NCBI RefSeq assembly: GCF_031458395.1 | Contig: NZ_JAVDYJ010000001.1 | Location: 1,302,001 to 1,366,000 of the forward strand | Length of the DNA stretch: 64,000 nucleotides | Source of the DNA: Enteractinococcus fodinae | Lineage (GTDB): Bacteria > Actinomycetota > Actinomycetes > Actinomycetales > Micrococcaceae | Direction: 5' to 3' | Shown here: piece by piece, positions 25,485-35,482 of the stretch | Layout: the number at the start of each line of letters is the position of its first letter | Position numbering within the stretch: position 1 is the stretch's first letter | Program-made: the position numbers and the translations under genes | The notes under the pieces: generated by a model | The model's input: the letters and a program-made list of their open reading frames with translations, nothing else | The model's database searches: none | What the model was told of the DNA's origin: nothing

Positions 25485-26795
25485 ATGGCTCGAATCGGAG
25501 AATCGGCAGATCTGCTGAAGTGCTCCTTCTGCGGTAAAACGCAAAAACAGGTGCGAAAGCTCATCGCAGGCCCAGGGGTCTATATTTGCGACGAATGCAT
25601 CGAACTGTGTAACGAAATCATTGAAGAAGAGCTGGCCGAGGTCACCGAGAGCAGCGAGTTCACTCTCCCCACTCCGCAGGAGATTTACTCCCATCTTGAT
25701 GAATACGTCATTGGTCAAGAGCACGCCAAGGCAGCTCTTTCGGTGGCTGTGTATAACCACTACAAGCGTGTTCATGCACAAGACAACATTAAATCTTCGA
25801 TGCGGGAAGCCTTTGGCACCGACGTTGACTTTTCTCACCTCGAAGACGTTGAAATCGGCAAGTCCAACATTATGCTCGTGGGCCCCACCGGTTCTGGCAA
25901 GACCTACTTGGCCCAGACCCTGGCGCGGAAACTTGATGTCCCATTCATCGTCGCCGACGCCACCTCACTCACCGAGGCTGGATACGTTGGTGAAGACGTC
26001 GAGAACATCCTGCTCAAACTCATCCAAGCCGCTGACAACGATGTGTCCAAAGCCGAGCGTGGCATTATCTACATCGATGAGATCGACAAAATTTCGCGGA
26101 AATCAGAGAACCCTTCGATCACGCGCGACGTTTCTGGTGAAGGTGTCCAACAGTCGCTGCTGAAAATCCTGGAAGGTACCGTAGCATCCGTGCCACCACA
26201 AGGTGGACGCAAACATCCACACCAGGAATTCCTCGAACTGGATACTTCGAACATCTTGTTCATTGTCGCTGGTGCGTTTGCCGGTCTTGATGACATTATC
26301 GATGCGCGTGCCGGACAGAAATCCATCGGCTTCGGAGCGCCACTCAAGGTCGCTGGGGCTGATGACGGACCATCATTTACCGATGTACAACCAGAAGACC
26401 TCATCAAATTCGGTTTGATCCCGGAGTTTATCGGTCGTCTGCCAGTCATTACCGCAGTCGACTACCTCGACGAAGCGTCCCTGATTCGCGTGCTCACTGA
26501 GCCCAAGAATGCGTTGAGCAAGCAGTACCAGAAGATGTTCGCGTTGGACGGCGTCCAACTGGAGTTCGACGAGGGCGCACTGGAAGCTATTGTTGCCAAA
26601 GCTGAAGCACGTGGCACCGGTGCTCGTGGCCTCCGGTCTATCATTGAAGACGTTCTGCAACCCGTGATGTTTGAATTACCATCCCGCGACGATATCGCTC
26701 AGGTGACCATTACCAAGGAAACCGTCGAAGGAACCGGCCAACCGGTGATGGTCTCACGAGAAGTTGCTCGGAAACGTCGTAATAAGTCTGCATAA
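25485..26795 (+). CDS. clpX: ATP-dependent Clp protease ATP-binding subunit ClpX
   Basis: The 436-residue AAA+ unfoldase feeds substrates to ClpP. The N-terminal C4 zinc-binding domain (CSFCGKT, then CDECIELC) recognises substrates and adaptors. Walker A is [10 protein letters not shown] (near 129), Walker [10 protein letters not shown], and the ClpP-contact loop IGF (KSIGFGAP) and sensor-2 region [11 protein letters not shown] are present. AAGGAGAAG precedes ATG 25485. The next gene follows after only 9 bp. Confidence 0.97.
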   Translation: MARIGESADLLKCSFCGKTQKQVRKLIAGPGVYICDECIELCNEIIEEELAEVTESSEFTLPTPQEIYSHLDEYVIGQEHAKAALSVAVYNHYKRVHAQDNIKSSMREAFGTDVDFSHLEDVEIGKSNIMLVGPTGSGKTYLAQTLARKLDVPFIVADATSLTEAGYVGEDVENILLKLIQAADNDVSKAERGIIYIDEIDKISRKSENPSITRDVSGEGVQQSLLKILEGTVASVPPQGGRKHPHQEFLELDTSNILFIVAGAFAGLDDIIDARAGQKSIGFGAPLKVAGADDGPSFTDVQPEDLIKFGLIPEFIGRLPVITAVDYLDEASLIRVLTEPKNALSKQYQKMFALDGVQLEFDEGALEAIVAKAEARGTGARGLRSIIEDVLQPVMFELPSRDDIAQVTITKETVEGTGQPVMVSREVARKRRNKSA

Positions 26796-26804
26796 GGAGA
26801 CACG

Positions 26805-27413
26805 TTGACACAAACCGTCAAGTTTTGGTTCGACCCAGCATGCCCATTCGCCTGGATTACTTCACGGTGGATCACCGAAGTAGAAAAAGTTCGCGACATT
26901 AACGTTGACTTCAACGTCATCTCGTTGGGCGTCCTCAACGAAGACAAACAAGATCAAGACGATCCGGGCACCAAAGCCCTCTGGCAGGGCGCACGCGTGG
27001 CGCTTGCCGTACGCGAACGCCACGGGGCGGACAAGGTAGCAGAGTTCTATACTGCCGTCGGCACCCGCGTGCATAACGAAGGCTACGGAACCGACCGCTA
27101 CGATGAGGCGCTGCCGGAAGCACTCGAAGAAATTGGCGTCACAGATGCCGATGAAATCCTCGACGAGGCCACCAAGAGCACCCACGACGAGGGCTTGCGA
27201 GAATCCACGAAAGAAGCTCTGTCACTAGTAGGAGACGACGTCGGCACCCCGATCATCGTCATTGGCGACAATGGGTTCTTCGGCCCGGTCATGACCCGGA
27301 TTCCGCGCGGCGAAGAAGCCGGAAAGATCTGGGACGGATTCAGCACACTCGTGGAATACCCAGCCTTCTCCGAACTCAAACGCGCACGCGACGGAGAACT
27401 CGACTTTAGCTAA
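26805..27413 (+). CDS. DsbA-fold protein, mycothiol-dependent nitroreductase (Rv2466c)-like
   Basis: The 202-residue thioredoxin-fold protein has DPACPFAWITSRW at residues about 10-22 and the family motif GTPIIVIGDNGFFGPVMTRIPRGEEAG (split here, about 147-172). Rv2466c of M. tuberculosis, as I recall, is a mycothiol-dependent reductase with a CPWC site; here the second cysteine is alanine, giving a monothiol CPFA site. A monothiol enzyme would need mycothiol as resolving thiol. TTG 26805 has AAGGAG 4-5 nt upstream and follows clpX by 9 bp, so it is probably in the clpX operon. Confidence 0.82.
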   Translation: MTQTVKFWFDPACPFAWITSRWITEVEKVRDINVDFNVISLGVLNEDKQDQDDPGTKALWQGARVALAVRERHGADKVAEFYTAVGTRVHNEGYGTDRYDEALPEALEEIGVTDADEILDEATKSTHDEGLRESTKEALSLVGDDVGTPIIVIGDNGFFGPVMTRIPRGEEAGKIWDGFSTLVEYPAFSELKRARDGELDFS

Positions 27414-27425
27414 CACGCTCTCGAC

Positions 27426-27465
27426 CAAAATGCCCCGCCGGTTTGATAACCGGCGGGGCATTTTG
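27426..27465. terminator. Strong bidirectional terminator
   Basis: An 18-bp perfect stem (27426-27443 with 27448-27465), a 4-nt loop and A/T-rich ends on both sides separate the convergent clpX unit and valS. Confidence 0.92.
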
Positions 27466-27476
27466 CGTCTTGACGC

Positions 27477-30134
27477 TTACTCAGCGACTGCTAATTCAAT
27501 CTCTGTCAATCGCATATCAACAACCTCATCATCGTCAGAGGTGACGGCCTCCCCGGTCTCCAGGGAGAGATCGCTGACGTTCCCAGCTGCTCGCAGATCG
27601 TCTAATCCCGCGCGCAGTTCTGCCAGCCGATCCTCGGTTGCAGTAATTGTCGCGGTGAGCACCTCAGTGCGTTGCTTGACCTTCGCATCCGACTTGGCTT
27701 TCCGAATCCGCGAGATCGCCCGAGTAACCGTGGTCAGCACCCCGGCATCACCGGTTTTGGCTGCAGCAGTAATCCCGGCAAGTTCGGTTTCAAGACCAGG
27801 CCAGCTCGCCGCATGCACCGATCCGTGACGCCACCAGGACCACACCTCATCGGTGGCAAAAGGCTGGAAGGGTGCCATCAGACGCAGCAGCGCATCCAGG
27901 GCAGTGGCCAAGGTGGCCACCACTGAGGCTTGTTCGGCTTCACCCCGGGATCCGTAGGCACGGTCCTTGATGAGCTCAATGTAGTCATCGGTGAAGTGCC
28001 AGAAGAAGGTCTCCACCAGATTCAGGGTGCGTGCGTAGTCGTATTTCTCAAACGAACGCGTGGCCTGAACGATCGCTTCGTGGAGCTGTGCCAGCAGGGA
28101 CTGATCCAACGGGTGGGTGATGACCGCGGCATCTTCTGCGGTGCGAACGATCTTGTCCTCGGTCGCGCCCAGATTCAGCGCAAATTTCGAGGCGTTGAGT
28201 AGTTTGATCGCTAGACGGCGACCAATCTTCATTTGGTTGACCTCATAGGCCGTGTCGGCGCCCAGTCGCGCTGATGATGCCCAATAGCGGACCGCATCGG
28301 CACCAAACTGGTCCAAAATGTCCGTTGGGACCACAACGTTGCCCTTCGACTTTGACATTTTCTGGCGTTGTGGATCCAGAACCCAGCCCGATAATGCGGT
28401 GTGTTTCCACGGCACCGTATCCTGTAGCTGGTCAGCGCGCACGACGGTTGAGAACAGCCAGGTCCGGATGATGTCGTGACCCTGTGGCCGCAAATCAAAG
28501 GGGAACACATTAGCAAAGTAGTCATTATCGGTGGACCACTTGCCAATGATCTGCGGGGTCAGCGACGAGGTCGCCCAGGTGTCCAGTACGTCGGGGTCGC
28601 CCGTGAACCCACCGGGGACATCACGCTGATCGGCGCTAAAGCCTTCTGGCACGTCTTCCACCGGATCAACTGGCAGTTGGTGATCTGCCGGCACGATCGG
28701 GTTGTCATAGTCCGGTTGGCCATCGTCATTCAGGCGGTACCACAGGGGAATGGCGACACCAAAGACGCGCTGGCGAGACACCAACCAGTCACCGGTGAGG
28801 TTTTCTACCCAGTTGGTATACCGGGACTGCATGAAGCCCGGGTGCCACTCCAGTTCATCCCCGCGGCCGATGAGTTTGTTGCGCAGGTCAGCGTCGCGGC
28901 CACCGTTGCGCAGATACCACTGGCGCGAGGTGACAATCTCAAGTGGCTTGTCGCCTTTTTCGAAAAAGTTCACTGCGTGCGTGATCTTTTCGGGTTCGCC
29001 GTCGAGAAGGTTTTGTTCCTCGAGCATCTCAATGACAGCTTTTTGAGCCGAGAAAACAGTCTTACCCGCCAGCTGAGCATAGTGTTCTTGGCCGCGCTCC
29101 GAGGTAATCCATTCGGGGGTCTCCTGGGTGAAGCGTCCGTCGCGGCCAATTAATGTCCGGGTGGGCAGTTGCAGCTCGCGCCACCAGGTGATGTCGTTTT
29201 GATCGCCGAAGGTACAGACCATTGCGATGCCAGCACCCTTATCGGGCTGGGCCAGTTGGTGTGGGTAGACCTCGACCTCAACATCAAACAGGGGAGAGGT
29301 CACGGTCTTGCCGAACAGGTGCTGATAACGCTCATCGTCGGGGTGGGCGACCAGCGCGGAGCAGGCTGGCAACAGCTCTGGACGGGTGGTCTCAATGAAG
29401 ATCTCTTCGCCATTGGCAGCATAAAACGCATACCGGTAGTAAGCACCCGGGACTTCCTTATCCTCGAGCTCAGCCTGTGCGACTGCCGTCTGAAAGGTGA
29501 CATCCCACATCGTGGGAGCTTCGGCGTTATACGCCTGCCCGTCAGCGAGGTTTTGCAAGAATGCCCGCTGGGAGATTTCTCGCGAGTGCGCATCAATCGT
29601 GCGGTAGCTCAGGTTCCAGTCAACCGATAGTCCCAGCTGGGTGAACAGCTGCTCGTAGATCTCTTCATCTTCACGAGACTGTTCCAAGCACAGCTCAATG
29701 AAGTTCTGGCGCGAAACCACATCCCAGTCTCGGCGGTTTTTGGCCGGCTTTTCGGGCGGCTGATAGTTCGGGTCATAGGGGACCGAAGTATCGGTGCGCA
29801 CCCCAAAATAGTTCTGGACGCGACGTTCGGTGGGCAACCCATTGTCATCCCATCCCATCGGGTAGAACACGTTTTTACCGCACATGCGCATGAATCGGGC
29901 GATCACATCGGTTTGGGTGTAGGAGAACACGTGACCGACGTGCAGTGAGCCCGAGGCAGTTGGGGGAGGGGTGTCAATCGAAAACACCTCCTCACGAGAG
30001 GTGTCAGGATCGTATGCATACACCCGGTCTGTTTCCCACCGGGTGCTAAATTTCTCTTCAAGTCCTTCCAAACCAACGCGATCTGGAACGGTTACCGTCT
30101 TGGGCGTGTCTGTGCCCTGAGTGTTTTCAGCCAT
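27477..30134 (-). CDS. valS: Valyl-tRNA synthetase
   Basis: The 885-residue class Ia synthetase charges tRNA-Val. The HIGH-type motif is HVGH (GSLHVGHVFSYTQ, near 62), and KMSKSKGNV is present near 600. An editing domain (WITSERGQEHY region) and an anticodon-binding helical C-terminus are visible; the terminal coiled-coil is short. ATG 30134 (MAENTQ) is preferred by similarity to relatives as I recall; in-frame ATG 30143 would add three residues. No T-box is seen upstream, unlike ileS. Confidence 0.94.
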   Translation of the reverse strand: MAENTQGTDTPKTVTVPDRVGLEGLEEKFSTRWETDRVYAYDPDTSREEVFSIDTPPPTASGSLHVGHVFSYTQTDVIARFMRMCGKNVFYPMGWDDNGLPTERRVQNYFGVRTDTSVPYDPNYQPPEKPAKNRRDWDVVSRQNFIELCLEQSREDEEIYEQLFTQLGLSVDWNLSYRTIDAHSREISQRAFLQNLADGQAYNAEAPTMWDVTFQTAVAQAELEDKEVPGAYYRYAFYAANGEEIFIETTRPELLPACSALVAHPDDERYQHLFGKTVTSPLFDVEVEVYPHQLAQPDKGAGIAMVCTFGDQNDITWWRELQLPTRTLIGRDGRFTQETPEWITSERGQEHYAQLAGKTVFSAQKAVIEMLEEQNLLDGEPEKITHAVNFFEKGDKPLEIVTSRQWYLRNGGRDADLRNKLIGRGDELEWHPGFMQSRYTNWVENLTGDWLVSRQRVFGVAIPLWYRLNDDGQPDYDNPIVPADHQLPVDPVEDVPEGFSADQRDVPGGFTGDPDVLDTWATSSLTPQIIGKWSTDNDYFANVFPFDLRPQGHDIIRTWLFSTVVRADQLQDTVPWKHTALSGWVLDPQRQKMSKSKGNVVVPTDILDQFGADAVRYWASSARLGADTAYEVNQMKIGRRLAIKLLNASKFALNLGATEDKIVRTAEDAAVITHPLDQSLLAQLHEAIVQATRSFEKYDYARTLNLVETFFWHFTDDYIELIKDRAYGSRGEAEQASVVATLATALDALLRLMAPFQPFATDEVWSWWRHGSVHAASWPGLETELAGITAAAKTGDAGVLTTVTRAISRIRKAKSDAKVKQRTEVLTATITATEDRLAELRAGLDDLRAAGNVSDLSLETGEAVTSDDDEVVDMRLTEIELAVAE

Positions 30135-30227
30135 GGCCCCCATTGTTTCATATTCCAGACGCGATGCTGGCCTCTGACGATACGGTACATATCGATATTT
30201 CGCCGACGCTGTTCTAGGGTGGAACTC

Positions 30228-30998
30228 ATGACTTCAGCACAGCCTTCAGCCCTTGTCACCGGTGCAACATCAGGCATCGGACGTGCCACTGCCCGACATT
30301 TGGTCTCCGACGGATGGAAGGTGTTTGCCACCGGCCGTCGCGCCGAGAACTTAGATACGCTGGCTAAAGAATGCGAGCCACTGCCTGGAACGCTCATATC
30401 CGTGGTCACTGATGTCACGGATGCGACTTCTATCGATGAGCTCTATGAGACCGTCGAAGCTCAAGGTGGCGTCGATACGATCTTGAATATCGCCGGCGGG
30501 GCTATGGGGGCCGAGCCGATCGCCGATGCCAATATTTCCGACTGGGAGTGGATGATTGAAACCAACGTGCTGGGGTCCCTTCGGGTGATCCAAAAGTTCC
30601 TACCCATGTTGCGGGCCCACGGTGCCGGAACCATCTTAAATCTGACCTCCACCGCGGGCGTCGTTGCTTACGAAGGCGGTGCCGGATACAACGCAGCGAA
30701 ATTCGGTCAGCACGCGCTTACCGGTGCGCTGCGCCTCGAGGAAGCCGAACACAACATCCGTGTGATCGAGGTGTTGCCCGGGTTGGTCAAAACTGAAGAA
30801 TTTGCGGTCAAACGCATGCGCGGCGACGAATCCAAAGCAGCCAATGTCTACGCAGGCGTAGCAGAACCACTCACCGCCGAAGACGTCGCCGATGTGTGTG
30901 CCTATGCGGTGAACCTGCCCCACCACATCAACCTGGATGAAATTGTGATGCGCCCGGTGAAACAGGCGGCCCAGCACAAGCTCATTCGCGACGCATAG
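30228..30998 (+). CDS. Short-chain dehydrogenase/reductase
   Basis: The 256-residue classical SDR has cofactor motif TGATSGIG (about 11-18), a basic residue set (GRRAENL) suggesting NADP preference, the NAG-like IAGGAMG, catalytic Ser in LTSTAGV and YNAAK (Tyr/Lys near 151-155). The length is typical. The substrate is unknown; YdfG-type serine/3-hydroxy acid dehydrogenases share this layout. ATG 30228 is chosen because AGGGTGGA is well placed; a GTG at 30219 is in frame. Confidence 0.88.
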   Translation: MTSAQPSALVTGATSGIGRATARHLVSDGWKVFATGRRAENLDTLAKECEPLPGTLISVVTDVTDATSIDELYETVEAQGGVDTILNIAGGAMGAEPIADANISDWEWMIETNVLGSLRVIQKFLPMLRAHGAGTILNLTSTAGVVAYEGGAGYNAAKFGQHALTGALRLEEAEHNIRVIEVLPGLVKTEEFAVKRMRGDESKAANVYAGVAEPLTAEDVADVCAYAVNLPHHINLDEIVMRPVKQAAQHKLIRDA

Positions 30999-31044
30999 CT
31001 CTTACATACTTTGGGCACCTGCCGGACAGCAGGTGCCCACCTTG

Positions 31045-31644
31045 TCACATCGATGCCAGGTCCGTGCTGGCGTGGAAGTATTTGTCTTCCAGACGCCGCT
31101 TGATCCCGGTCTTACGGGCCACCCATGCGAGCCCTTCGAAGACCGGGTTCAGCACCCGAGCCGCCCCCGCCAGATGCGTATCAGACTCCACAATAAATAA
31201 TGCCGCATGCAGCGGATTTTTGGGTCGCAGGTCGGGCTTGGTGAGCCCATCGGCGGCCATGTTATGCAGCATCATAATCCATTTCTCAAAGCCGGCATGG
31301 GCCGGTCGCAGTTCTACGATGCCAGTGACTGGTTGCGTGAGCGGACCCCACCCGTGCACTACCCGCGGAGGGATGACGTACTCCTTGCCGAGTTCTATAT
31401 CGACGCGCTGATCGCCGATCCGACCCTCGCCGGCGCCGTCGAAAACTTTGAAGGTCTCGGTATACTGCGTGTGATAATGCGCGAAGACTAAATAGTCCAG
31501 ATTGGTTTCGACATATATCAAACCGTACTCGCCGTTCGTCTCCTGACCGGTGCGAAGCCAGGTCAGTGCTCCGGTGGTTTGCCGGTGTCCGTATGTGGCA
31601 CGACCGGTGCGCATCTCGGTGACCTGATCTAACGTCCATTCCAT
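31045..31644 (-). CDS. Cupin-domain protein
   Basis: The 199-residue protein has a cupin-like barrel: FAHYHTQYTETFKVFDGAGEGRIG (split at about 55-80) gives the HxH-x(4)-E pattern, and YVIPPRVVHGWGP supplies the second motif histidine (near 100). The C-terminal helical region (HNMAADGLT, LAWVARKTGIKRR) is unassigned. Metal binding is likely from the HxH/E/H set; substrate is unknown. ATG 31644 is preceded by GGGGGCGAGA on the minus strand. It is divergent from ileS. Confidence 0.78.
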   Translation of the reverse strand: MEWTLDQVTEMRTGRATYGHRQTTGALTWLRTGQETNGEYGLIYVETNLDYLVFAHYHTQYTETFKVFDGAGEGRIGDQRVDIELGKEYVIPPRVVHGWGPLTQPVTGIVELRPAHAGFEKWIMMLHNMAADGLTKPDLRPKNPLHAALFIVESDTHLAGAARVLNPVFEGLAWVARKTGIKRRLEDKYFHASTDLASM

Positions 31645-31883
31645 GACTCTCGCCCCCAACGGTTAGAACTGAATATGTTGGTGGACCCAGGCTCCCACAC
31701 GGTTCCCGTGGCTTAATTTTCCTCCCGTGGCGCGGAACGTGTCAACAAAAACAAGCGCATTGGATCTGGGATCCTCAGTGGCCGGGAGCGTCTCAAAACC
31801 CTGGACCCGCAGCCGATTCAGTGGGCTTGTCATCTGAGCGCCAAAGCACGTGAAGCCCGTGGTTCCCCTGGTGAAAAGTGTTG

Positions 31884-32095
31884 TAAGATGGTTGCGATTG
31901 CGCAGCGATCCGACCATCATCGGGGAGCGCTTCGGAAGAACCGCAGCATTGCACACAGCTGCCTAGTAGAACCGAACGGGTCAGCCCGTCACAGCTGCAA
32001 TAAGCGATCTTGGAGTCCCAAGATAAGCAGGGTGGTACCGCGCCGTGAGGCGTCCTTGCACAACATATGACGACGTCGATGCAAGGAAGGTAACT
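31884..32095 (+). promoter_or_regulatory. ileS T-box riboswitch (translational, ultrashort stem I type)
   Basis: The conserved T-box sequence AGCAGGGTGGTACCGCG is at 32026-32042. Upstream, a short stem I region (about 31896-31950) carries ATC triplets (isoleucine codon) in the CGACCATCATCGGGG loop at 31911-31925, as in actinobacterial ileS leaders. Downstream, CCTTGCA (32054-32060) can pair with TGCAAGG (32080-32086), sequestering ribosome binding site AAGGAAGG (32083-32090). No terminator T tract is present. Uncharged tRNA-Ile would be expected to free the start. A -10-like TAAGAT lies at 31884-31889. Confidence 0.9.
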
Positions 32096-35000
32096 GTGTA
32101 CCCTCTGGCAAGTTCCCATCATGATTGGGTCAAAACCGGATCTACGCCATCCACCCCAAATTTGCCCGCCATCGAGGAGCTCATCCTCAAATACTGGGAC
32201 GCCGACGGTACTTTCCAGGCCTCGATCGACAATCGCCCCGCAGCAGTCGATGGCGACAACAACGAATTCGTGTTCTATGACGGCCCACCGTTTGCCAACG
32301 GCCTGCCGCACTATGGCCACCTGCTGACCAGCTACGTCAAGGACCTTGTGGCCCGCTACCAGACCCAGCAGGGACGCAGGGTCGAGCGGCGCTTCGGGTG
32401 GGATACTCACGGTCTGCCAGCCGAACTCGAAGCCATGAAACAACTCGGCATGACTGATAAAGCCGAGATCGAGCAGATGGGGATCGATAAATTCAACGAC
32501 GCCTGCCGTGCTTCCGTGCTGGAATATACCCAGGAATGGGAAGAGTACATCAACCGCATGGGTCGCTGGGTCGATTTCGAAAACGACTATAAAACCCTGA
32601 ACCCCTCGTTTATGGAATCCGTCATCTGGGCCTTTAAGAGCCTGTACGATCGCGGACTCACCTACCGTGGTTTCCGGGTGCTGCCGTACTGCTGGAATGA
32701 CGAAACGCCACTGTCCAACCACGAACTGCGCATGGACGATGACGTCTACCAAATGCGCCAAGACCCCTCGGTCACCGTTCAATTCAAGATCACCGGGCTG
32801 CCAGCCAATCCTGAGCTGATCCCTGCCGGGGGTGCGACCCAAGAGATCGCAGACGCCCTGACCGGTGTTGGCGTGCTGGCCTGGACGACCACTCCCTGGA
32901 CGCTGCCAACCAACTTCTCCGTGGCCGCCGGACCGGAGATTGAATACGCCGTGGTCCCCGTGGTGACCCCCGAAACCGACACGTTTAGCGCCGACAAGGT
33001 ACTGCTGGCCTCGGATCGGGTTCGCGCGCACGCCAAGATGCTCGGCTACGAAGACGGTGACGCCGCCCAGGCCGCGATTGAAGCAACCTACACCGGTGCA
33101 CAGCTGGCCGGCCTGGTCTATGAGCCGCTGTTTAGCTACTTCGTTGACGCCGAAACCTACGGCACCGAAAACGCGTTCCGCATCCTGGCTGATGACTACG
33201 TGACCACCGAAGACGGTACCGGCCTGGTCCACCAGGCGCCCGCTTACGGTGAAGAAGACCAACGCGTCAACGAAGCCCACGGCATCCCCGTTGTCCTCTC
33301 GGTCGATGAAGGCGCCAAGTTCCTGCCGCTGTTCGCCGACGAAACCGTTGGTGGCGGAGCGCTCAAAGACATCGCCGGCGTGCAAGTTTTTGAAGCCAAC
33401 CGCACCATCATCCGGGCCCTGCGCGCCCAAGGCTCGCTGCTGGGCGAACAATCCTACGAGCACTCCTACCCACACTGCTGGCGCTGCCGCACCCCACTGA
33501 TCTACCGGGCCATCACCTCGTGGTACGTCAAAGTCACCGACTTCAAAGACGACATGCTGCGCCACAACGAAGACATCAACTGGATCCCCGGCAACGTCAA
33601 ACACGGCCAGTTCGGCAAGTGGCTGGAAAACGCTCGCGACTGGTCCATCTCACGCAACCGGTACTGGGGTTCACCGATCCCCGTGTGGGAATCCGATGAC
33701 CCAAACTATCCGCGCCTCGAGGTCTACGGCTCGCTGGAAGAAATCGAAGCAGCCTTCGGTGAGCTACCACGTAATGCCGATGGCGAGGTCGACCTGCACC
33801 GGCCCTGGATCGACGAACTGGTCCGCCCCAACCCGGATGACCCCACCGGCAAATCCATGATGCGCCGCGTCGAAGACGTCCTGGATGTGTGGTTCGACTC
33901 CGGGTCAATGCCATACGCCCAAGTCCACTACCCAATGAAGAATAAGGACTGGTTCGACACCCACAACCCGGCCGACTTCATTGTCGAATACATCGGCCAG
34001 ACCCGCGGCTGGTTCTACACGATGCACGTATTAGGCACCGCACTGTTTGACCGCCCGGCCTTCAAAAACGTCATCTCCCACGGGATTGTGCTGGGTTCCG
34101 ACGGCAATAAGATGTCCAAATCGTTGCAGAACTACCCGGACGTCAACGAAGTGCTTGACCGGGACGGATCCGACGCGATGCGTTGGTTCCTGATGGCCTC
34201 ACCCATCCTGCGCGGTGGCAACCTCGTCGTCACCGAAGAAGGCATCCGCGAAGCGGCCCGCCAAGCGATCCTGCCGGCTTGGAACGTGTGGCACTTCTTC
34301 AGCCTCTACGCCAATTCAGCAACCGACGGTGGCAAACGCCCCGAAGGCTATAAAGCCCAGTTGCGATATGAGTCCACCGATCCATTAGACCAGTACATCC
34401 TGGCAGCCACCGGCACCATGTTGCGCGACGTCAAAAGCTCGCTGGATGATTACAACGTCTCCGGTGCCACCGAAGCTATCCGCCGGTACATGGAGACCAT
34501 GACCAACTGGTACATCCGGCGTTCCCGTCAGCGGTTCTTCGCCGAAGACACCCAGGCGCTGGACACCCTCTACACCGTGCTGGAAGCCTTCGTTCGGGCC
34601 GCAGCCCCGCTGATGCCGTTCGTAGCCGAAGAAATCTGGCGCGGTCTGACCGGCGGACGGTCGGTGCACATGACGGATTACCCGGACGCGGACCTGTTCC
34701 CCTCCGGTGACGACGCCACCCAGTTGCAAGAAACCATGGAACTGGTGCGGACCATCGCCTCATCCGCGTCATCGCTGCGCAAGGGCGCCAACCGTCGCGT
34801 CCGGTTGCCACTAGCAGAACTGACCGTGGTCGTACCCGAGGTCGAACGCTTCACCCAAGCCTTCACCGATATCCTGGCGGACGAACTGAACTTGAAAAAC
34901 ATCAAGCTCGTAGATGTCGCCAACACTTCGGCCGAAGACTTCGGCATCTCCCAACAGTTGACCGTCAACGCTCGCGAGGCCGGCCCACGCCTGGGTAAAG

Positions 35001-35482
35001 ATGTCCAAACGGTCATTAAGGCCTCGAAGTCCGATGACTGGAAGGTGACCGATGACGGCACCGTGATCGCCGGTGGGATCGCCTTGGAGCCCGCCGAGTA
35101 CGAGCTGTCCACCGTGGTCGAAGACGACCCAGACAACCCGGAAACTGCTGTCGCGGTCATCCCGTCGGGATTCGTGATCCTCAATACGGCCGTGGATGAA
35201 ACCCTGGCCGCCGAGGGTGCCGCACGTGACGTCATACGCGCGGTACAGTCGGCGCGTCGCGACGCGCAACTGGACGTCTCCGACCGAATCCAGACCGTCA
35301 TCACCGGACCACAAGCCGTTATCGATGCCATCAGTGCCCACGAAGCCCTGATCAGCAACGAGACCTTATCCCTGCAGGTGACATTTGAACCCACCGAGGC
35401 CCCTGATCCGCGCGAGACGATCGCCGATGACGCGACCAAGTCCGTAGACGTAACCGTCATGAAAGCTAACGCGAATGTTTGA
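32096..35482 (+). CDS. ileS: Isoleucyl-tRNA synthetase
   Basis: The 1128-residue class Ia synthetase charges tRNA-Ile. Visible motifs are the HIGH variant HYGHLLTSY (near 76), the WDTHGLPAE segment, editing-domain TTPWTLPTNF, GRTRGWFY-like QTRGWFYTMHV, and KMSKSLQNYPD (near 672). The length and sequence fit the eukaryote-like, mupirocin-resistant-type IleS common in Actinobacteria. GTG 32096 is the start consistent with the T-box-controlled AAGGAAGG. The 3' end overlaps folC by 8 nt, indicating coupling. Confidence 0.96.
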   Translation: MYPLASSHHDWVKTGSTPSTPNLPAIEELILKYWDADGTFQASIDNRPAAVDGDNNEFVFYDGPPFANGLPHYGHLLTSYVKDLVARYQTQQGRRVERRFGWDTHGLPAELEAMKQLGMTDKAEIEQMGIDKFNDACRASVLEYTQEWEEYINRMGRWVDFENDYKTLNPSFMESVIWAFKSLYDRGLTYRGFRVLPYCWNDETPLSNHELRMDDDVYQMRQDPSVTVQFKITGLPANPELIPAGGATQEIADALTGVGVLAWTTTPWTLPTNFSVAAGPEIEYAVVPVVTPETDTFSADKVLLASDRVRAHAKMLGYEDGDAAQAAIEATYTGAQLAGLVYEPLFSYFVDAETYGTENAFRILADDYVTTEDGTGLVHQAPAYGEEDQRVNEAHGIPVVLSVDEGAKFLPLFADETVGGGALKDIAGVQVFEANRTIIRALRAQGSLLGEQSYEHSYPHCWRCRTPLIYRAITSWYVKVTDFKDDMLRHNEDINWIPGNVKHGQFGKWLENARDWSISRNRYWGSPIPVWESDDPNYPRLEVYGSLEEIEAAFGELPRNADGEVDLHRPWIDELVRPNPDDPTGKSMMRRVEDVLDVWFDSGSMPYAQVHYPMKNKDWFDTHNPADFIVEYIGQTRGWFYTMHVLGTALFDRPAFKNVISHGIVLGSDGNKMSKSLQNYPDVNEVLDRDGSDAMRWFLMASPILRGGNLVVTEEGIREAARQAILPAWNVWHFFSLYANSATDGGKRPEGYKAQLRYESTDPLDQYILAATGTMLRDVKSSLDDYNVSGATEAIRRYMETMTNWYIRRSRQRFFAEDTQALDTLYTVLEAFVRAAAPLMPFVAEEIWRGLTGGRSVHMTDYPDADLFPSGDDATQLQETMELVRTIASSASSLRKGANRRVRLPLAELTVVVPEVERFTQAFTDILADELNLKNIKLVDVANTSAEDFGISQQLTVNAREAGPRLGKDVQTVIKASKSDDWKVTDDGTVIAGGIALEPAEYELSTVVEDDPDNPETAVAVIPSGFVILNTAVDETLAAEGAARDVIRAVQSARRDAQLDVSDRIQTVITGPQAVIDAISAHEALISNETLSLQVTFEPTEAPDPRETIADDATKSVDVTVMKANANV

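Noticed and set aside
31793-33604. A long open frame of about 600 codons on the minus strand
   Set aside because: It is antisense to the T-box and ileS, whose coding evidence is overwhelming. High third-position G+C opens the antisense frame. No domain is visible.
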